Shown here one piece after another: positions 35,589 to 43,997 of a DNA stretch of 64,000 nucleotides (position 1 is the first letter of the stretch; every line of letters begins with the position of its first letter). Source of the stretch: Palleronia marisminoris (GTDB lineage Bacteria; Pseudomonadota; Alphaproteobacteria; Rhodobacterales; Rhodobacteraceae); contig NZ_FWFV01000008.1 of assembly GCF_900172315.1 (NCBI RefSeq), forward strand, positions 124,001 to 188,000, given 5' to 3'. The notes below the pieces were generated by a model. It saw only the letters and a program-made list of their open reading frames with translations. It did not search any database and had not been told where the DNA came from. The position numbers and the translations under genes are program-made.

Positions 35589-37144
35589 AGGTCGAGGATG
35601 ACGCCCTCGTCGGGGCGTAGCTCGGTGATGTTGCGCAGATCGCGGTCTTGGATCGTCGACAGGCGTGCGGTGCCCCGCACGGGCAGCGGCTGGGTCGTGT
35701 CGGTGAAGTTCAGCGCGATGGCCAGCCGTTTGCCCTCGGCATCGCGCGCATAGGCGAGGACGCTGTCGTCGGCGTGAATGCGCGCGTAGCTGCCGGTGGA
35801 CAGGGCAGGCTCGGCCCGGCGCAGGGCGATCAAGGCGCGTACGAAGGTCAACATCGAGTCAGGATCGTCGTCCTGCTCGGCGACCGACGGCACCGTGGAC
35901 ATGGGGAGGAACGGCTCGCCCGTGGTGAAGCCGCGGCCGGGGCCGTCGTCCCAGGGCAGGGGGACGCGGACCGGATCGCGGCCGATGCCGGTGCCGGGGT
36001 TGTTGATGGCCCAGGGGTCCTGCAGCATGTGGTCGGGCACCGCCTCGTTCAGCATCCCGAGCTCGTCGCCCTGCCACAGGGTGGGCGTGCCGCGCAGCGT
36101 CAGCAGCAGCATCTTGGCCACCCGCGCCTGACCGTTGCCGACGCGGGTGGCGATGCGGTCGCGGTCGTGGTTCCCCAGCACCCAGTTCGGCCAGCCGCCC
36201 GGCGGGATCAGCGCCTCGTACCAGTCGATGAAATCGGCGATGCCACGCGGGTGCCAAGGCGCATTGATGAGCTGAAAGTTGAACGGAAGCTGGAAGCCGT
36301 CGAGATCGGCGCCGTAATAGAGCATCACCTCGTCGAGGTTGCCGTAGGCCTCGCCCACCAGAAGCTTGCCGCCATGCCTTTCCGCGACGCGGCGCATGGC
36401 GCGGACATGGGGAAAGACCTCGGGCTGGTGCGAGGTGAAGGTGCGGAAGAGCGAGCGGGCCGGCCCCTCCTTCGGGTGCCAGTCGGGGTTCGTTGGGTTG
36501 TCGCGCAGCTTGGCGTCCGGGGTCAGGTGTTCGACCGCATCGACGCGGAAGCCGTCGACGCCACGCTCGTACCACGTCTCCATCGCGGCCAGCATCGCCT
36601 CTGCCACGTCGGGGTTGCGCCAGTTCAGGGCGGGCTGCTCGCGGGCGTAGATGTGCAGGTAGTACTGGCCGGTGGTGTCGTCCCAGCTCCACGCGGGGCC
36701 GCCGAACTCGCTGATCCAGTTGTTGGGCGGGCCTCCATCAGGGCCGGCGTCGCGCCAGATGTACCAGTCGCGCTTCAAGCTGTCGCGGGCGCTGCGGCTG
36801 TCCTTGAACCAGGGATGCGCGTCCGAGCTGTGGGCGGGGACGTAGTCCAGCAGGACCCTCAGGCCGAGGCGGTGCGCCTCGTCCGTCAGGCGCTCGAAAT
36901 CGTCGAGCGTGCCGAAGAGCGGCTCGATCCCGGTGTAGTCCGAGATGTCGTAGCCGCCATCCTTCATCGGCGAGGGGTAGATCGGCGAGATCCAGATCGC
37001 GTCCGCCCCCAGCCGTGCCACGTGGGGCAGGCGGCTGGTGATCCCGTTCAGATCGCCCACCCCCGATCCGGTCGAATCTTGGAACGAACGAGGATAGATC
37101 TGGTAGATGATGCCGCTTTTCCACCAGGGAGCATCTTGGGTCAT
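35585..37144 (-). CDS. Alpha-glucosidase, GH13 family
   Basis: Cytosolic (no signal peptide) glycosidase of 519 residues starting MTQDAPWWKSGIIYQIYPRS. The (beta/alpha)8 barrel carries the catalytic triad: nucleophile D202 in DGFRVDAVEHL, acid/base E265 in LLVGEAYGN and D327 in VLGNHDRDR. DYVPAHSSDAHPWF and GYDISDYTGI are GH13 oligo-1,6-glucosidase/alpha-glucosidase motifs. The C-terminal beta domain starts near residue 440. It likely hydrolyses maltose, sucrose or related glucosides. No sugar transporter is adjacent. Its stop overlaps the small gene on the other strand. Confidence 0.92.
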   Translation of the reverse strand: MTQDAPWWKSGIIYQIYPRSFQDSTGSGVGDLNGITSRLPHVARLGADAIWISPIYPSPMKDGGYDISDYTGIEPLFGTLDDFERLTDEAHRLGLRVLLDYVPAHSSDAHPWFKDSRSARDSLKRDWYIWRDAGPDGGPPNNWISEFGGPAWSWDDTTGQYYLHIYAREQPALNWRNPDVAEAMLAAMETWYERGVDGFRVDAVEHLTPDAKLRDNPTNPDWHPKEGPARSLFRTFTSHQPEVFPHVRAMRRVAERHGGKLLVGEAYGNLDEVMLYYGADLDGFQLPFNFQLINAPWHPRGIADFIDWYEALIPPGGWPNWVLGNHDRDRIATRVGNGQARVAKMLLLTLRGTPTLWQGDELGMLNEAVPDHMLQDPWAINNPGTGIGRDPVRVPLPWDDGPGRGFTTGEPFLPMSTVPSVAEQDDDPDSMLTFVRALIALRRAEPALSTGSYARIHADDSVLAYARDAEGKRLAIALNFTDTTQPLPVRGTARLSTIQDRDLRNITELRPDEGVILDL

Positions 37145-37272
37145 GGGCGGGCCTTTGCACTGAACCGACGGGTTTTGCGCTAGCAGTGCGGGGAACCAGT
37201 CGCAAGCGTGGCGCTTTTCAACCCGACGGCGGAGGATAAGGCTCCGCGATGGGATAATCTTCGGAGAGACGA

Positions 37273-39102
37273 ATGGCAGTCGAAACGGCAGCGGGCGCCA
37301 TGGACCCGGTGGCGGCAGTGGCGCTTGTCGGTGCACTGGGCGTGGGCGCCCAGTGGATCGCCTGGCAGCTTCGCCTACCGGCAATCGTTCTGATGCTCGC
37401 GGCCGGCCTTCTGGTCGGCCCGGTCTTCGGCCTGTTCGAACCTGCACGCGACATCGGGCCGTTCTACCTGCCGATGATCTCGATCGCGGTGGCGATCATC
37501 CTGTTCGAGGGCGGCCTGACGCTGAACTTCCACACGCTGCGGGATGCGGCGACGGGGGTGAAGCGGCTGGTCTTCATCGGTGCTCCGCTCGGGTGGCTCT
37601 TGTCCACGCTGGCGCTGCGCTGGGGCGCGGGCACGAGCTGGGAAAGCGCGGTCGTCTTCGGCGGCATCATGATCGTCACCGGCCCCACGGTGATCGCGCC
37701 CTTGCTGCGCACCGCCCGCCTGGCACGCCGACCCGCCGCGCTGCTGCAATGGGAGGCGATCCTGAACGATCCCGTCGGCGCGCTGGCAGCGGTACTGGCG
37801 CTGGAGGTCGTGATCGTCCTGCGCACCTCCGAGCAGCTCGGCAGCGCGTTCTTCTCGCTGGCCGTAGGGATCGCCGTGGCGACTGCGTTGGGGGTCGTGG
37901 CGGGATACCTGCTCAGCTGGGCTTTCCGGCGGGCCAAGGTGCCTGAATACATGAAAGTGCCGGTGCTGTTCGCGATGGTGCTGGCGGTCTTCGCCGTGGC
38001 GGATTCAATCCTGCACGAATCCGGGCTTCTGGCGGTGACGGTGATGGGTGTCGTGATCGCGAACGCGAACCTTGCCGCCTATGAGGAGATGCGGCGATTC
38101 AAGGAGCACGCGACGGTCCTCCTGGTCTCGGGCGTGTTCATCCTGCTGGCCGCGTCGCTGGATTTCTCGGCGCTGGCGCAGCTCACATGGCGGTCGATCT
38201 TCTTCGTGGTCGTCGTGCTGTCGGTGGTGCGCCCGGTGACGGTGTTCCTGGCGCTGGCGTTCACCCAGCTGCCGATGCGCGAGAAGATCCTGGTCGCGAC
38301 CACCGGCCCGCGGGGCGTGGTGCTGGTCGCGGTTGCCGGCCTGTTCGGCGAGCGGCTGGTAGAGCTCGGGGTGCGGGATGGCGCGCTGGTGGGGCCGCTG
38401 GCCTTCATCCTGGTGGCGGGCTCGGTGGTCGTTCACGGCTTCACGCTTGCCCCAGTGGCACGGTTCCTGAAGGTGACGGCGTCGCGGACGCCGGGCGTGA
38501 TCCTCGTCGGCGGTTCATACTGGACGACGGAACTGGCCGAGCATCTGAAGGAGGCGAAGATCCCGGTCCTCATCACCGACCAGAATCGCGGCCACCTGCG
38601 GCGCCCGCGCGAGCTGGGGATCGACACGTTCTTCGGCGACGTCCTGTCCGAGGGGGCCGAACTGCGCGTGGACATGAACGGCTACAAGATCGTCGTCGCC
38701 GCCACGGACAACGACGCCTACAACACGCTCGTCGCGACGGATCTGGGGCCGGAGTTCGGGCGCGAGAACGTCTATCAGCTGGCCCGCGAGAAGGCGGCGA
38801 ACGCGCGCAACGCGCTGCCCTCGTCCCTTGGGGGGCGGACCTTCGCCCAGGACGCGACCTACAACGAGCTGAACCGCCTGATGTGGAGCGGCTGGACCTT
38901 CGCCGTGACCCGCCTGACCGAGGAATACAAGCTGGACGAGTGGCGCGCGCAGCGGCCCGAGGCGCGCCTTCTGGCCTTCATCGACCCGGCCGGCGAGATC
39001 CATTTCGTCGGTGGCGAGGACGAGGTCGCCTCGGGCCCCGGCGTGCGGCTGGTGTCGATGCTGCCGCCCGAAGAGGCGAAGAAGCGCGAGGGGCGGTCCT
39101 AG
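37273..39102 (+). CDS. Cation:proton antiporter with TrkA-N/Rossmann regulatory domain
   Basis: Inner-membrane exchanger of 609 residues. The first about 400 residues form a 12- to 13-helix Na+/H+ exchanger domain with motifs IILFEGGLTLNF, VTGPTVIAPLLR and LLQWEAILNDPVGALAAVLAL, the last holding the ND pair of CPA1-type transporters. The C-terminal cytoplasmic part (about 410-609) contains a Rossmann fold (GVILVGGSYWTTELAEHLKE) and an accessory domain. A regulated K+ or Na+ efflux role is likely. GGAGAG precedes the ATG. Ion preference cannot be judged from sequence. Confidence 0.9.
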   Translation: MAVETAAGAMDPVAAVALVGALGVGAQWIAWQLRLPAIVLMLAAGLLVGPVFGLFEPARDIGPFYLPMISIAVAIILFEGGLTLNFHTLRDAATGVKRLVFIGAPLGWLLSTLALRWGAGTSWESAVVFGGIMIVTGPTVIAPLLRTARLARRPAALLQWEAILNDPVGALAAVLALEVVIVLRTSEQLGSAFFSLAVGIAVATALGVVAGYLLSWAFRRAKVPEYMKVPVLFAMVLAVFAVADSILHESGLLAVTVMGVVIANANLAAYEEMRRFKEHATVLLVSGVFILLAASLDFSALAQLTWRSIFFVVVVLSVVRPVTVFLALAFTQLPMREKILVATTGPRGVVLVAVAGLFGERLVELGVRDGALVGPLAFILVAGSVVVHGFTLAPVARFLKVTASRTPGVILVGGSYWTTELAEHLKEAKIPVLITDQNRGHLRRPRELGIDTFFGDVLSEGAELRVDMNGYKIVVAATDNDAYNTLVATDLGPEFGRENVYQLAREKAANARNALPSSLGGRTFAQDATYNELNRLMWSGWTFAVTRLTEEYKLDEWRAQRPEARLLAFIDPAGEIHFVGGEDEVASGPGVRLVSMLPPEEAKKREGRS

Positions 39103-39497
39103 AAGCGGATCGCCCGCGCGTTGCCCGCACCGGACACCGTGATCTCGCGGATACCGGCGGAATCGCGGGGGCTCAGGTAGGTCGCCACCGTGATCTCGCG
39201 CGAGCGCTCTGTCAGGACGGGCGCGGGTCCGGGGGGAGGCGTGGCCACGAAGTCGAAGGCCAGCTGGCCCGGCACGTCGGCGGCACGCGGCACCAGCGCG
39301 GCGTTCCAGTAGCCTTGCGTCGGCGCCACCGCGGTGACGATCAGCAGCCGTCCGGTGCTGTTCGGGACGAGCTCGGCGCTTTGGATCACGGCTGCGGGCG
39401 CGGTCGCGAGGGGCGTCACGGTGGTGCCTCCGCCGGTCCGTCCGCATCCGGTCACGGCCAATGTCGTTGCAAGGGCAAGCCAGGCCAGCCTTGTCAT
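39099..39497 (-). CDS. Small putative lipoprotein, 132 aa
   Basis: Begins MTRLAWLALATTLAVTGCG, a signal sequence with lipobox AVTGC and lipidation at Cys18. The rest is a compact beta-rich domain (about 35-130). It contains TGRLLIVTAVAPTQGYWNAA and ends ITVSGAGNARAIRF. I do not recognise a named family, although the size and pattern resemble small periplasmic lipoproteins of Rhodobacterales. Its stop codon shares CTAG with the antiporter stop on the opposite strand. Confidence 0.75.
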   Translation of the reverse strand: MTRLAWLALATTLAVTGCGRTGGGTTVTPLATAPAAVIQSAELVPNSTGRLLIVTAVAPTQGYWNAALVPRAADVPGQLAFDFVATPPPGPAPVLTERSREITVATYLSPRDSAGIREITVSGAGNARAIRF

Positions 39498-39622
39498 GTC
39501 GTCCCTCCGTCAGTCCCTCACGTGTCCGTTACCCGAATTTCCGGCGCAGGGAAAGTTGCGCCTTCGCTTGCGCCGGGCCGCCGGGCGTTTTACCTCGGTT
39601 GCTACCAAGATCGAGGACAGCC

Positions 39623-40033
39623 ATGGCCACCCCCGCCTTCGAGGAGATCGCCGAGACCTTCGAGTTCCTGGACGACTGGGAGGACCGTTATCGCCACGTC
39701 ATCGAGATGGGCCGCGCGATGGCCCCGCTCGAGGATGCGCTGAAGGTGCCCGCCACCAGGGTCGAAGGCTGCGCGAGCCAGGTCTGGCTGGTGCCCCGGA
39801 TCGAGGACGGCCACTTCGATTTCCGCGGCGATTCTGACGCCATCATCGTCAAAGGTCTGATCGCGATCCTGCACGCACTCTACGCGGGGCGCGAGGTGGC
39901 CGAGGTTCCGGGCGTGGATGCGCAGGCCGAGCTGAAGCGGCTGGGGCTGGACGAGCACCTGTCCTCGCAGCGCTCGAACGGGGTCAGGGCGATGATCGAA
40001 CGCATCCGCTCCACAGCCGCCGCGGCGACCTAG
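39623..40033 (+). CDS. sufE: Cysteine desulfuration protein SufE
   Basis: Sulfur acceptor of 136 residues for the cysteine desulfurase SufS in Fe-S cluster assembly. The acceptor Cys50 is in TRVEGCASQVWL. FEFLDDWEDRYRHVIEMGR, near the N-terminus, and AEVPGVDAQAELKRLGLDEHLSSQRSNG, in the C-terminal half, are diagnostic (quoted in part). The ATG has GAGGACAG upstream. It is not beside the suf operon. Its stop shares CTAG with the convergent DUF1638 gene. Confidence 0.95.
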   Translation: MATPAFEEIAETFEFLDDWEDRYRHVIEMGRAMAPLEDALKVPATRVEGCASQVWLVPRIEDGHFDFRGDSDAIIVKGLIAILHALYAGREVAEVPGVDAQAELKRLGLDEHLSSQRSNGVRAMIERIRSTAAAAT

Positions 40034-40659
40034 GCACTGGCCAGCGCGTCGGCGAGGTCGCCGTATCCGGTAAAGCGCCGCTCGAACGCGAGGCCAAGCG
40101 ACCGGGCGGCGGCTTCGGCGCGGGCGGTAAGAGCGTCGTCATCGGTCTGGGCAAGGTAAACCAACGTCTCGTAGTTGCCGAAATACGCGTCCCGAAGTTC
40201 GGGGTGGCGGTCGAGGCCGAGCGGCTCGGTCACGAAGGCGTCGAACTGCCGGGCGAGGAAGTCGGTCAGGAAGAAGGACGTGACCTCTCCGTCCGCCTCG
40301 AACGCGGCTGTCCCGCTGAAGAACGCGTAGCAATGGGGGCCGGGTAGCCGCTCGATCCCGAACTCGGCGCAGAGCGCGTCGATCGCGCCGCCCGTGCCGC
40401 AATCGCCGTAGCCGATGAGGATCGTGTCATAGTTCGGACGGTGGCGCAGGATGGCCTTCCGCAGGGCAGGGGCGATGCGTTCGGGTCGGTTGTGCAGGAT
40501 GGCCGGCAGGCAGGCGAGGTCGATGTGATCCCAGCCGTTCAGACGCGTCAGCGCCTTGATCTCTCGCGCGAGCGCTCCGCAGGCCAGCACCAGCACACGG
40601 CCGCGGCCTTGGGGCGGCAGTCCGGCGCGGGTCAGCGTGGTGTCGTCGGCGAAGGTCAC
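40030..40659 (-). CDS. DUF1638 protein linked to corrinoid methyl-transfer genes
   Basis: Protein of 209 residues. The GTG at 40659 overlaps the stop of the small upstream gene, giving MTFADDTTLTRAGLPP. Conserved-looking motifs are LVLACGALAREIKAL, HIDLACLPAILHNRPE, and LIGYGDCGTGGAIDAL followed by PGPHCYAFFSG. The Cys and His residues suggest a metal or cluster site. DUF1638 proteins are often found near corrinoid methyltransferases, and here the gene is two genes downstream of a corrinoid protein. The biochemical role is unknown, so only the context link is proposed. Confidence 0.85.
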   Translation of the reverse strand: MTFADDTTLTRAGLPPQGRGRVLVLACGALAREIKALTRLNGWDHIDLACLPAILHNRPERIAPALRKAILRHRPNYDTILIGYGDCGTGGAIDALCAEFGIERLPGPHCYAFFSGTAAFEADGEVTSFFLTDFLARQFDAFVTEPLGLDRHPELRDAYFGNYETLVYLAQTDDDALTARAEAAARSLGLAFERRFTGYGDLADALASA

Positions 40660-40826
40660 CGCCTGGCGTCTCGTGCCGTGACGAACCGCAGGAGGCCCCA
40701 AGCTACCAGGGCGGGCAGGGCGAGCGCGCCCGCTGCCGTCGCTCCGAAGGACGTTGAGAGCCACACGGTCGCTCCCGCGGCCAGGATGACGAAGGCGAGG
40801 ATCAGGGCGAAGACGCGATGGGGCAC
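40656..40826 (-). CDS. Small membrane protein, 56 aa, between corrinoid protein and DUF1638
   Basis: The GTG start has AAGGAG six bases upstream. The product begins MPHRVFALILAFVILAAGA and continues with a second hydrophobic stretch (AAGALALPALVAWGLLRF), so two membrane helices with a short turn are likely. Its stop overlaps the DUF1638 start (GTGA), which indicates coupled translation. No family is recognised. The stem-loop repeat at 40884 separates it from the corrinoid gene upstream. Confidence 0.7.
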   Translation of the reverse strand: MPHRVFALILAFVILAAGATVWLSTSFGATAAGALALPALVAWGLLRFVTARDARR

Positions 40827-40883
40827 GATGGACTCCTTCACACGGATATGGGGCGGCCGGAGCGGCGCGAAACCTCCCGCCGC

Positions 40884-40926
40884 TTCATCCTGGGGAAAAT
40901 ACTCCGGGTCCGGGGCAGCGCCCCGG
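40884..40926. repeat. Dispersed intergenic stem-loop element (copy B)
   Basis: The leader TTCATCCTGGGGAAAATACT is followed by CCGGGGC (40910-40916), loop AGC and GCCCCGG (40920-40926). It is closely similar to copy A at 30136-30180: same leader start, same AAATACTCCGGG core, same hairpin arms. It lies just after the corrinoid protein stop on the leftward transcript, again at a 3' end. It is read on the plus strand like copy A, although the flanking genes here run leftward. Confidence 0.7.
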
Positions 40927-40946
40927 TCCGACGGCAGGCGCCGGGA

Positions 40947-41648
40947 TCAGGCGTTGACCTGGTTGTGGCGTCGCTGGATGAACTCTTTCGCCGTTTCGAC
41001 CGCTACCGCGGCGTCGCGGCAGTAGGCGTCGGCACCGATGGACCTGCCGAACTCTTCGTTCAGAGGCGCGCCGCCGACGAGAACGATATAGTCGTCGCGG
41101 ATGCCCTGGGCCTTCATCGTGTCGATCACGGTCTTCATGTAGGGCATCGTCGTCGTGAGCAGCGCGGACATGCCAAGGATATCAGCCTTCTCGGCCACGA
41201 GCGCGTCGAGGTACTTTTCCACCGGATTGTTGATGCCAAGGTCCACGACCTCGAACCCGGCGCCTTCCATCATCATCCCGACCAGGTTCTTGCCGATGTC
41301 GTGGATGTCGCCCTTGACGGTGCCGATGACCATCTTGCCCATGCGCGGCGCGTCGGTTTCGACCAGGAGCGGACGCAGGACGCCCATTCCGCCCTTCATC
41401 GCGTTTGCCGCCAGAAGCACCTCGGGCACGAACAGGATGCCGTCGCGGAAGTCCCTGCCAACGATGGTCATGCCCGCCACGAGCGATTCCGTCAGGACGC
41501 GGTAGGGTGTCCAGCCTCGTTCGAGCAGGATGTTCACGCCCTCGAGGATCTCGTCCTTGAGCCCGTCATAGAGGTCGTCCATCATTTGCTCGACGAGCTC
41601 TTCGTCGCTCAACTCGGACAGGATGATGTCGTCGTCTTCGTCGGCCAT
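40947..41648 (-). CDS. Cobalamin-binding corrinoid protein (B12 module of split methionine synthase)
   Basis: Methyl-carrier protein of 233 residues. The N-terminal helical cap (about 10-100) has FVPEVLLAANAMKGGM. The Rossmann B12 domain (about 103-230) has the full lower-ligand motif GDIHDIGKNLV with H116, then MSALLTTTMPYM (S161) and VGGAPLNEEF. This is the architecture of MtbC/MtaC-type corrinoid proteins and of the central module of MetH. A homocysteine methyltransferase is encoded 1.25 kb away and MetF is in the window, so a role in B12-dependent methionine synthesis is the best inference. GAGGCG lies before the ATG. Confidence 0.9.
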   Translation of the reverse strand: MADEDDDIILSELSDEELVEQMMDDLYDGLKDEILEGVNILLERGWTPYRVLTESLVAGMTIVGRDFRDGILFVPEVLLAANAMKGGMGVLRPLLVETDAPRMGKMVIGTVKGDIHDIGKNLVGMMMEGAGFEVVDLGINNPVEKYLDALVAEKADILGMSALLTTTMPYMKTVIDTMKAQGIRDDYIVLVGGAPLNEEFGRSIGADAYCRDAAVAVETAKEFIQRRHNQVNA

Positions 41649-41769
41649 GGGGTGCGCCTCGTTGTTGTTCTGCCACCTGTGCGCGGACGGCGCCACAGGT
41701 CTGACCGGATTGCGACACCACGTGACGCGTTGCCGACACGGCGTCAAATGCGGATGATGCATGATGATC

Positions 41770-41780
41770 GTGAACTTCAC
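41770..41780. promoter_or_regulatory. GTGAACTTCAC palindrome in the corrinoid/radical SAM intergenic region
   Basis: A perfect 11-nt dyad (GTGAA-C-TTCAC) lies in the 165-bp gap between the divergent corrinoid and radical SAM genes. The half-sites TGAA/TTCA match those of MetR boxes, but the spacing is shorter, so it might be a variant methionine-regulator site or chance. It was found by eye. Confidence 0.35.
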
Positions 41781-41813
41781 GGGGCTTTCCCGTGTTCTGC
41801 ATACGTTCTATAT

Positions 41814-42899
41814 ATGCGGGCCATGACTGATATGCCGCCGCCCCGCATCCGGACCCGCGCCCGCGGCACGGACGCCAACCCCGAAACCCGCTTCGACGCC
41901 CATACGCGCGAGGCGGTGGACGATGGCTGGACGCCGGAAGAGCCGCCGCTCGCCCGGACCGAGGTCAGGGACGAGGCCGTCCGCGCGATCATCGCGCGCA
42001 ACACCTCGCCCGATATCGGGTTCGACCGCTCGATCAATCCGTACCGGGGCTGCGAGCATGGCTGCATCTACTGCTTCGCGCGGCCGTCGCACGGGTATCT
42101 GGGCCTGTCGCCGGGCCTCGATTTCGAGACGAAGCTGATCGCGCGACCCGGTGCGGCGGCGGCGCTCGACAAGCAACTGCGTGCCAAAAGCTACCGCTGC
42201 GACGTGATCGCGCTGGGGACGAACACCGATCCTTACCAGCCGATCGAGCGCGAGCGGCGGATCATGCGTGGTGTCCTCGAGGTGCTGCAACGGTTCCGCC
42301 ACCCGCTGACCATCGCGACCAAGGGGGCGATGGTCGAGCGCGACGTGGATATCCTGGGCGAGATGAGCGGCGCCGGCCTTGCTCGCGTCGGCATCAGCGT
42401 GACGACGCTGGACGCGGGGCTGGCGCGCACGCTGGAGCCGCGCGTGCCGTCGCCCGTGCGGCGGTTGAAGGCGATCGAGACGCTGGCGAAGGCGGGGGTC
42501 GAGGTGCGCGTGATGGTCTCGCCGGTGGTGCCTGGGCTGACGGATCACGAGATCGACGCGATCCTGTCCTCGGCCCGTGATGCCGGGGCGGTCGCCGCGT
42601 CATGGGTCATGCTGCGGTTGCCCTACGAGGTGTCGGGCCTGTTCGAGGACTGGCTCTCGCGGAACGCGCCGGGGCGGAAGGCCAAGGTCCTGGCGCGGCT
42701 GCGCGAGATGCATGGCGGGCAGCTTTATTCCGCCGACTGGGGCCACCGGATGCGGGGCGAGGGGCTTTATGCCGAGCTGACGGCCAAGCGGTTCGACCTT
42801 GCGGCGCGGCGGCTGGGGCTCGATGCCAAACTGCCGCCGCTGAGGCGCGACCTGTTCGCGGTGCCGCTGGGGGACGACCGGCAGCCGTCCCTGTTCTGA
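41814..42899 (+). CDS. PA0069-family radical SAM protein
   Basis: Radical SAM enzyme of 361 residues. The [4Fe-4S] motif is CEHGCIYC (C80, C84, C87), preceded by INPYRG. Other conserved parts are LGTNTDPYQPIE, LTIATKGAMVERD and RVGISVTTLD. The family resembles spore photoproduct lyase-like and DNA-repair-like radical SAM proteins but has no firmly known substrate. Three in-frame ATGs occur (41814, 41823, 41832) and none has a visible Shine-Dalgarno, so the start is uncertain and a leaderless message is possible. It is divergent from the corrinoid gene and convergent with the homocysteine methyltransferase gene. Confidence 0.9.
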   Translation: MRAMTDMPPPRIRTRARGTDANPETRFDAHTREAVDDGWTPEEPPLARTEVRDEAVRAIIARNTSPDIGFDRSINPYRGCEHGCIYCFARPSHGYLGLSPGLDFETKLIARPGAAAALDKQLRAKSYRCDVIALGTNTDPYQPIERERRIMRGVLEVLQRFRHPLTIATKGAMVERDVDILGEMSGAGLARVGISVTTLDAGLARTLEPRVPSPVRRLKAIETLAKAGVEVRVMVSPVVPGLTDHEIDAILSSARDAGAVAASWVMLRLPYEVSGLFEDWLSRNAPGRKAKVLARLREMHGGQLYSADWGHRMRGEGLYAELTAKRFDLAARRLGLDAKLPPLRRDLFAVPLGDDRQPSLF

Positions 42900-42900
42900 C

Positions 42901-43908
42901 TCAGCCGCGACGGCGGCCGCGACGCTCGCGCTTGGGGGGCAGGTTGTCGCCGGTGCCGTCATTGGCCGACGAATAGCCGCCGAGCTTCGCCTCGATCTCT
43001 TCCAGCGTGGGCTTGTCGCCCTTGGGCCGGGTCTCCAGCGCCTCGCGCATTGCGCGCAGGTGGTCGGGCGTGGTGCCGCAGCAGCCGCCGATGATCCGGG
43101 CGCCGCAGTCGCGGGCGAGGGCGGCGTAGTCGGCCATCACCTCGGGCGTGCCATCGTAGTGGATGTGCCCCTCGACGAATTTCGGAATGCCGGCATTGCC
43201 CTTGGCAATCACGGGTTTGGGCGCGCCGGCCTCGGTGAAGCCCAGAACGGTGCGCAAGAGGTCCGAGGCGCCGACGCCGCAATTGGCGCCGAAGGCGACC
43301 GGGTCGAGCTTGCCCACGAGCTTGACCATGTCGGCCGAGGTGGTGCCCATCATCGTGCGCCCGGCGGTGTCGAAGGACATGGTCCCGCACCAGGGCATGC
43401 CGACGCGGGAGGCGGCCTCGGCGGCGGCGCGGTATTCCTCGGGGGCCGAGATCGTCTCGACCCAGAGCACGTCGGCACCGCCGTCCTTCAGGGCCTGGGC
43501 CTGCTCCTCGAACATCTCGACGGCGAGGTCGTGGGTCAGCGCGCCCAGCGGGTGCATGACTTCGCCAGTGGGCCCCATGGAGCCCGCGACGATCACCTTG
43601 CGGGACTGCTTGTCGGCGATCTCGCGGCCGAGTTCCGCGCCGGCGCGGTTCAACTCGGCCACGCGGTGCTGGGCCTGGTGCAGTTTCAGGCGCGAGGCGT
43701 TGCCACCGAAGGTGTTGGTCAGGAACAGGTCCGAGCCGGCCTCGACCGGGCCGCGATAGAGAGCGCGGATGTTGTCCTGCTTTTCCACGTTCCACATCTC
43801 GGGCGAGTCGCCCGAGTCGAGGCCCATGTTGAAGAGGTTGGTGCCCGTGGCGCCGTCGGCGAGGATCCAGTCGCGGCTTGCGAGCATGTCGGTCAGGGCG
43901 TCGGGCAT
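42901..43908 (-). CDS. Homocysteine S-methyltransferase (betaine-homocysteine methyltransferase-like), split methionine synthase catalytic part
   Basis: Zinc-dependent methyltransferase of 335 residues. It begins MPDALTDMLASRDWILADGA. The zinc cysteines are C210 in FGANCGVGASD and the C276-C277 pair in IIGGCCGTTP. TNTFGGNASRLKLH and GSMGPTGEV are family motifs. The protein corresponds to the N-terminal module of MetH without the folate, B12 and activation modules. Together with the corrinoid protein at 40947 it fits a split B12-dependent methionine synthase. The C-terminal 40 residues are a basic, unconserved tail (KRERRGRRRG). GGAG precedes the ATG. Confidence 0.88.
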   Translation of the reverse strand: MPDALTDMLASRDWILADGATGTNLFNMGLDSGDSPEMWNVEKQDNIRALYRGPVEAGSDLFLTNTFGGNASRLKLHQAQHRVAELNRAGAELGREIADKQSRKVIVAGSMGPTGEVMHPLGALTHDLAVEMFEEQAQALKDGGADVLWVETISAPEEYRAAAEAASRVGMPWCGTMSFDTAGRTMMGTTSADMVKLVGKLDPVAFGANCGVGASDLLRTVLGFTEAGAPKPVIAKGNAGIPKFVEGHIHYDGTPEVMADYAALARDCGARIIGGCCGTTPDHLRAMREALETRPKGDKPTLEEIEAKLGGYSSANDGTGDNLPPKRERRGRRRG

Positions 43909-43997
43909 CGGGCGTCTCCAGCTGGCAATATGCGTGCTTTGCAGATTGCGCGGGTCAGGGCAAATGAGGATCGTGCATGACGATGTGCGGCGCGCTG

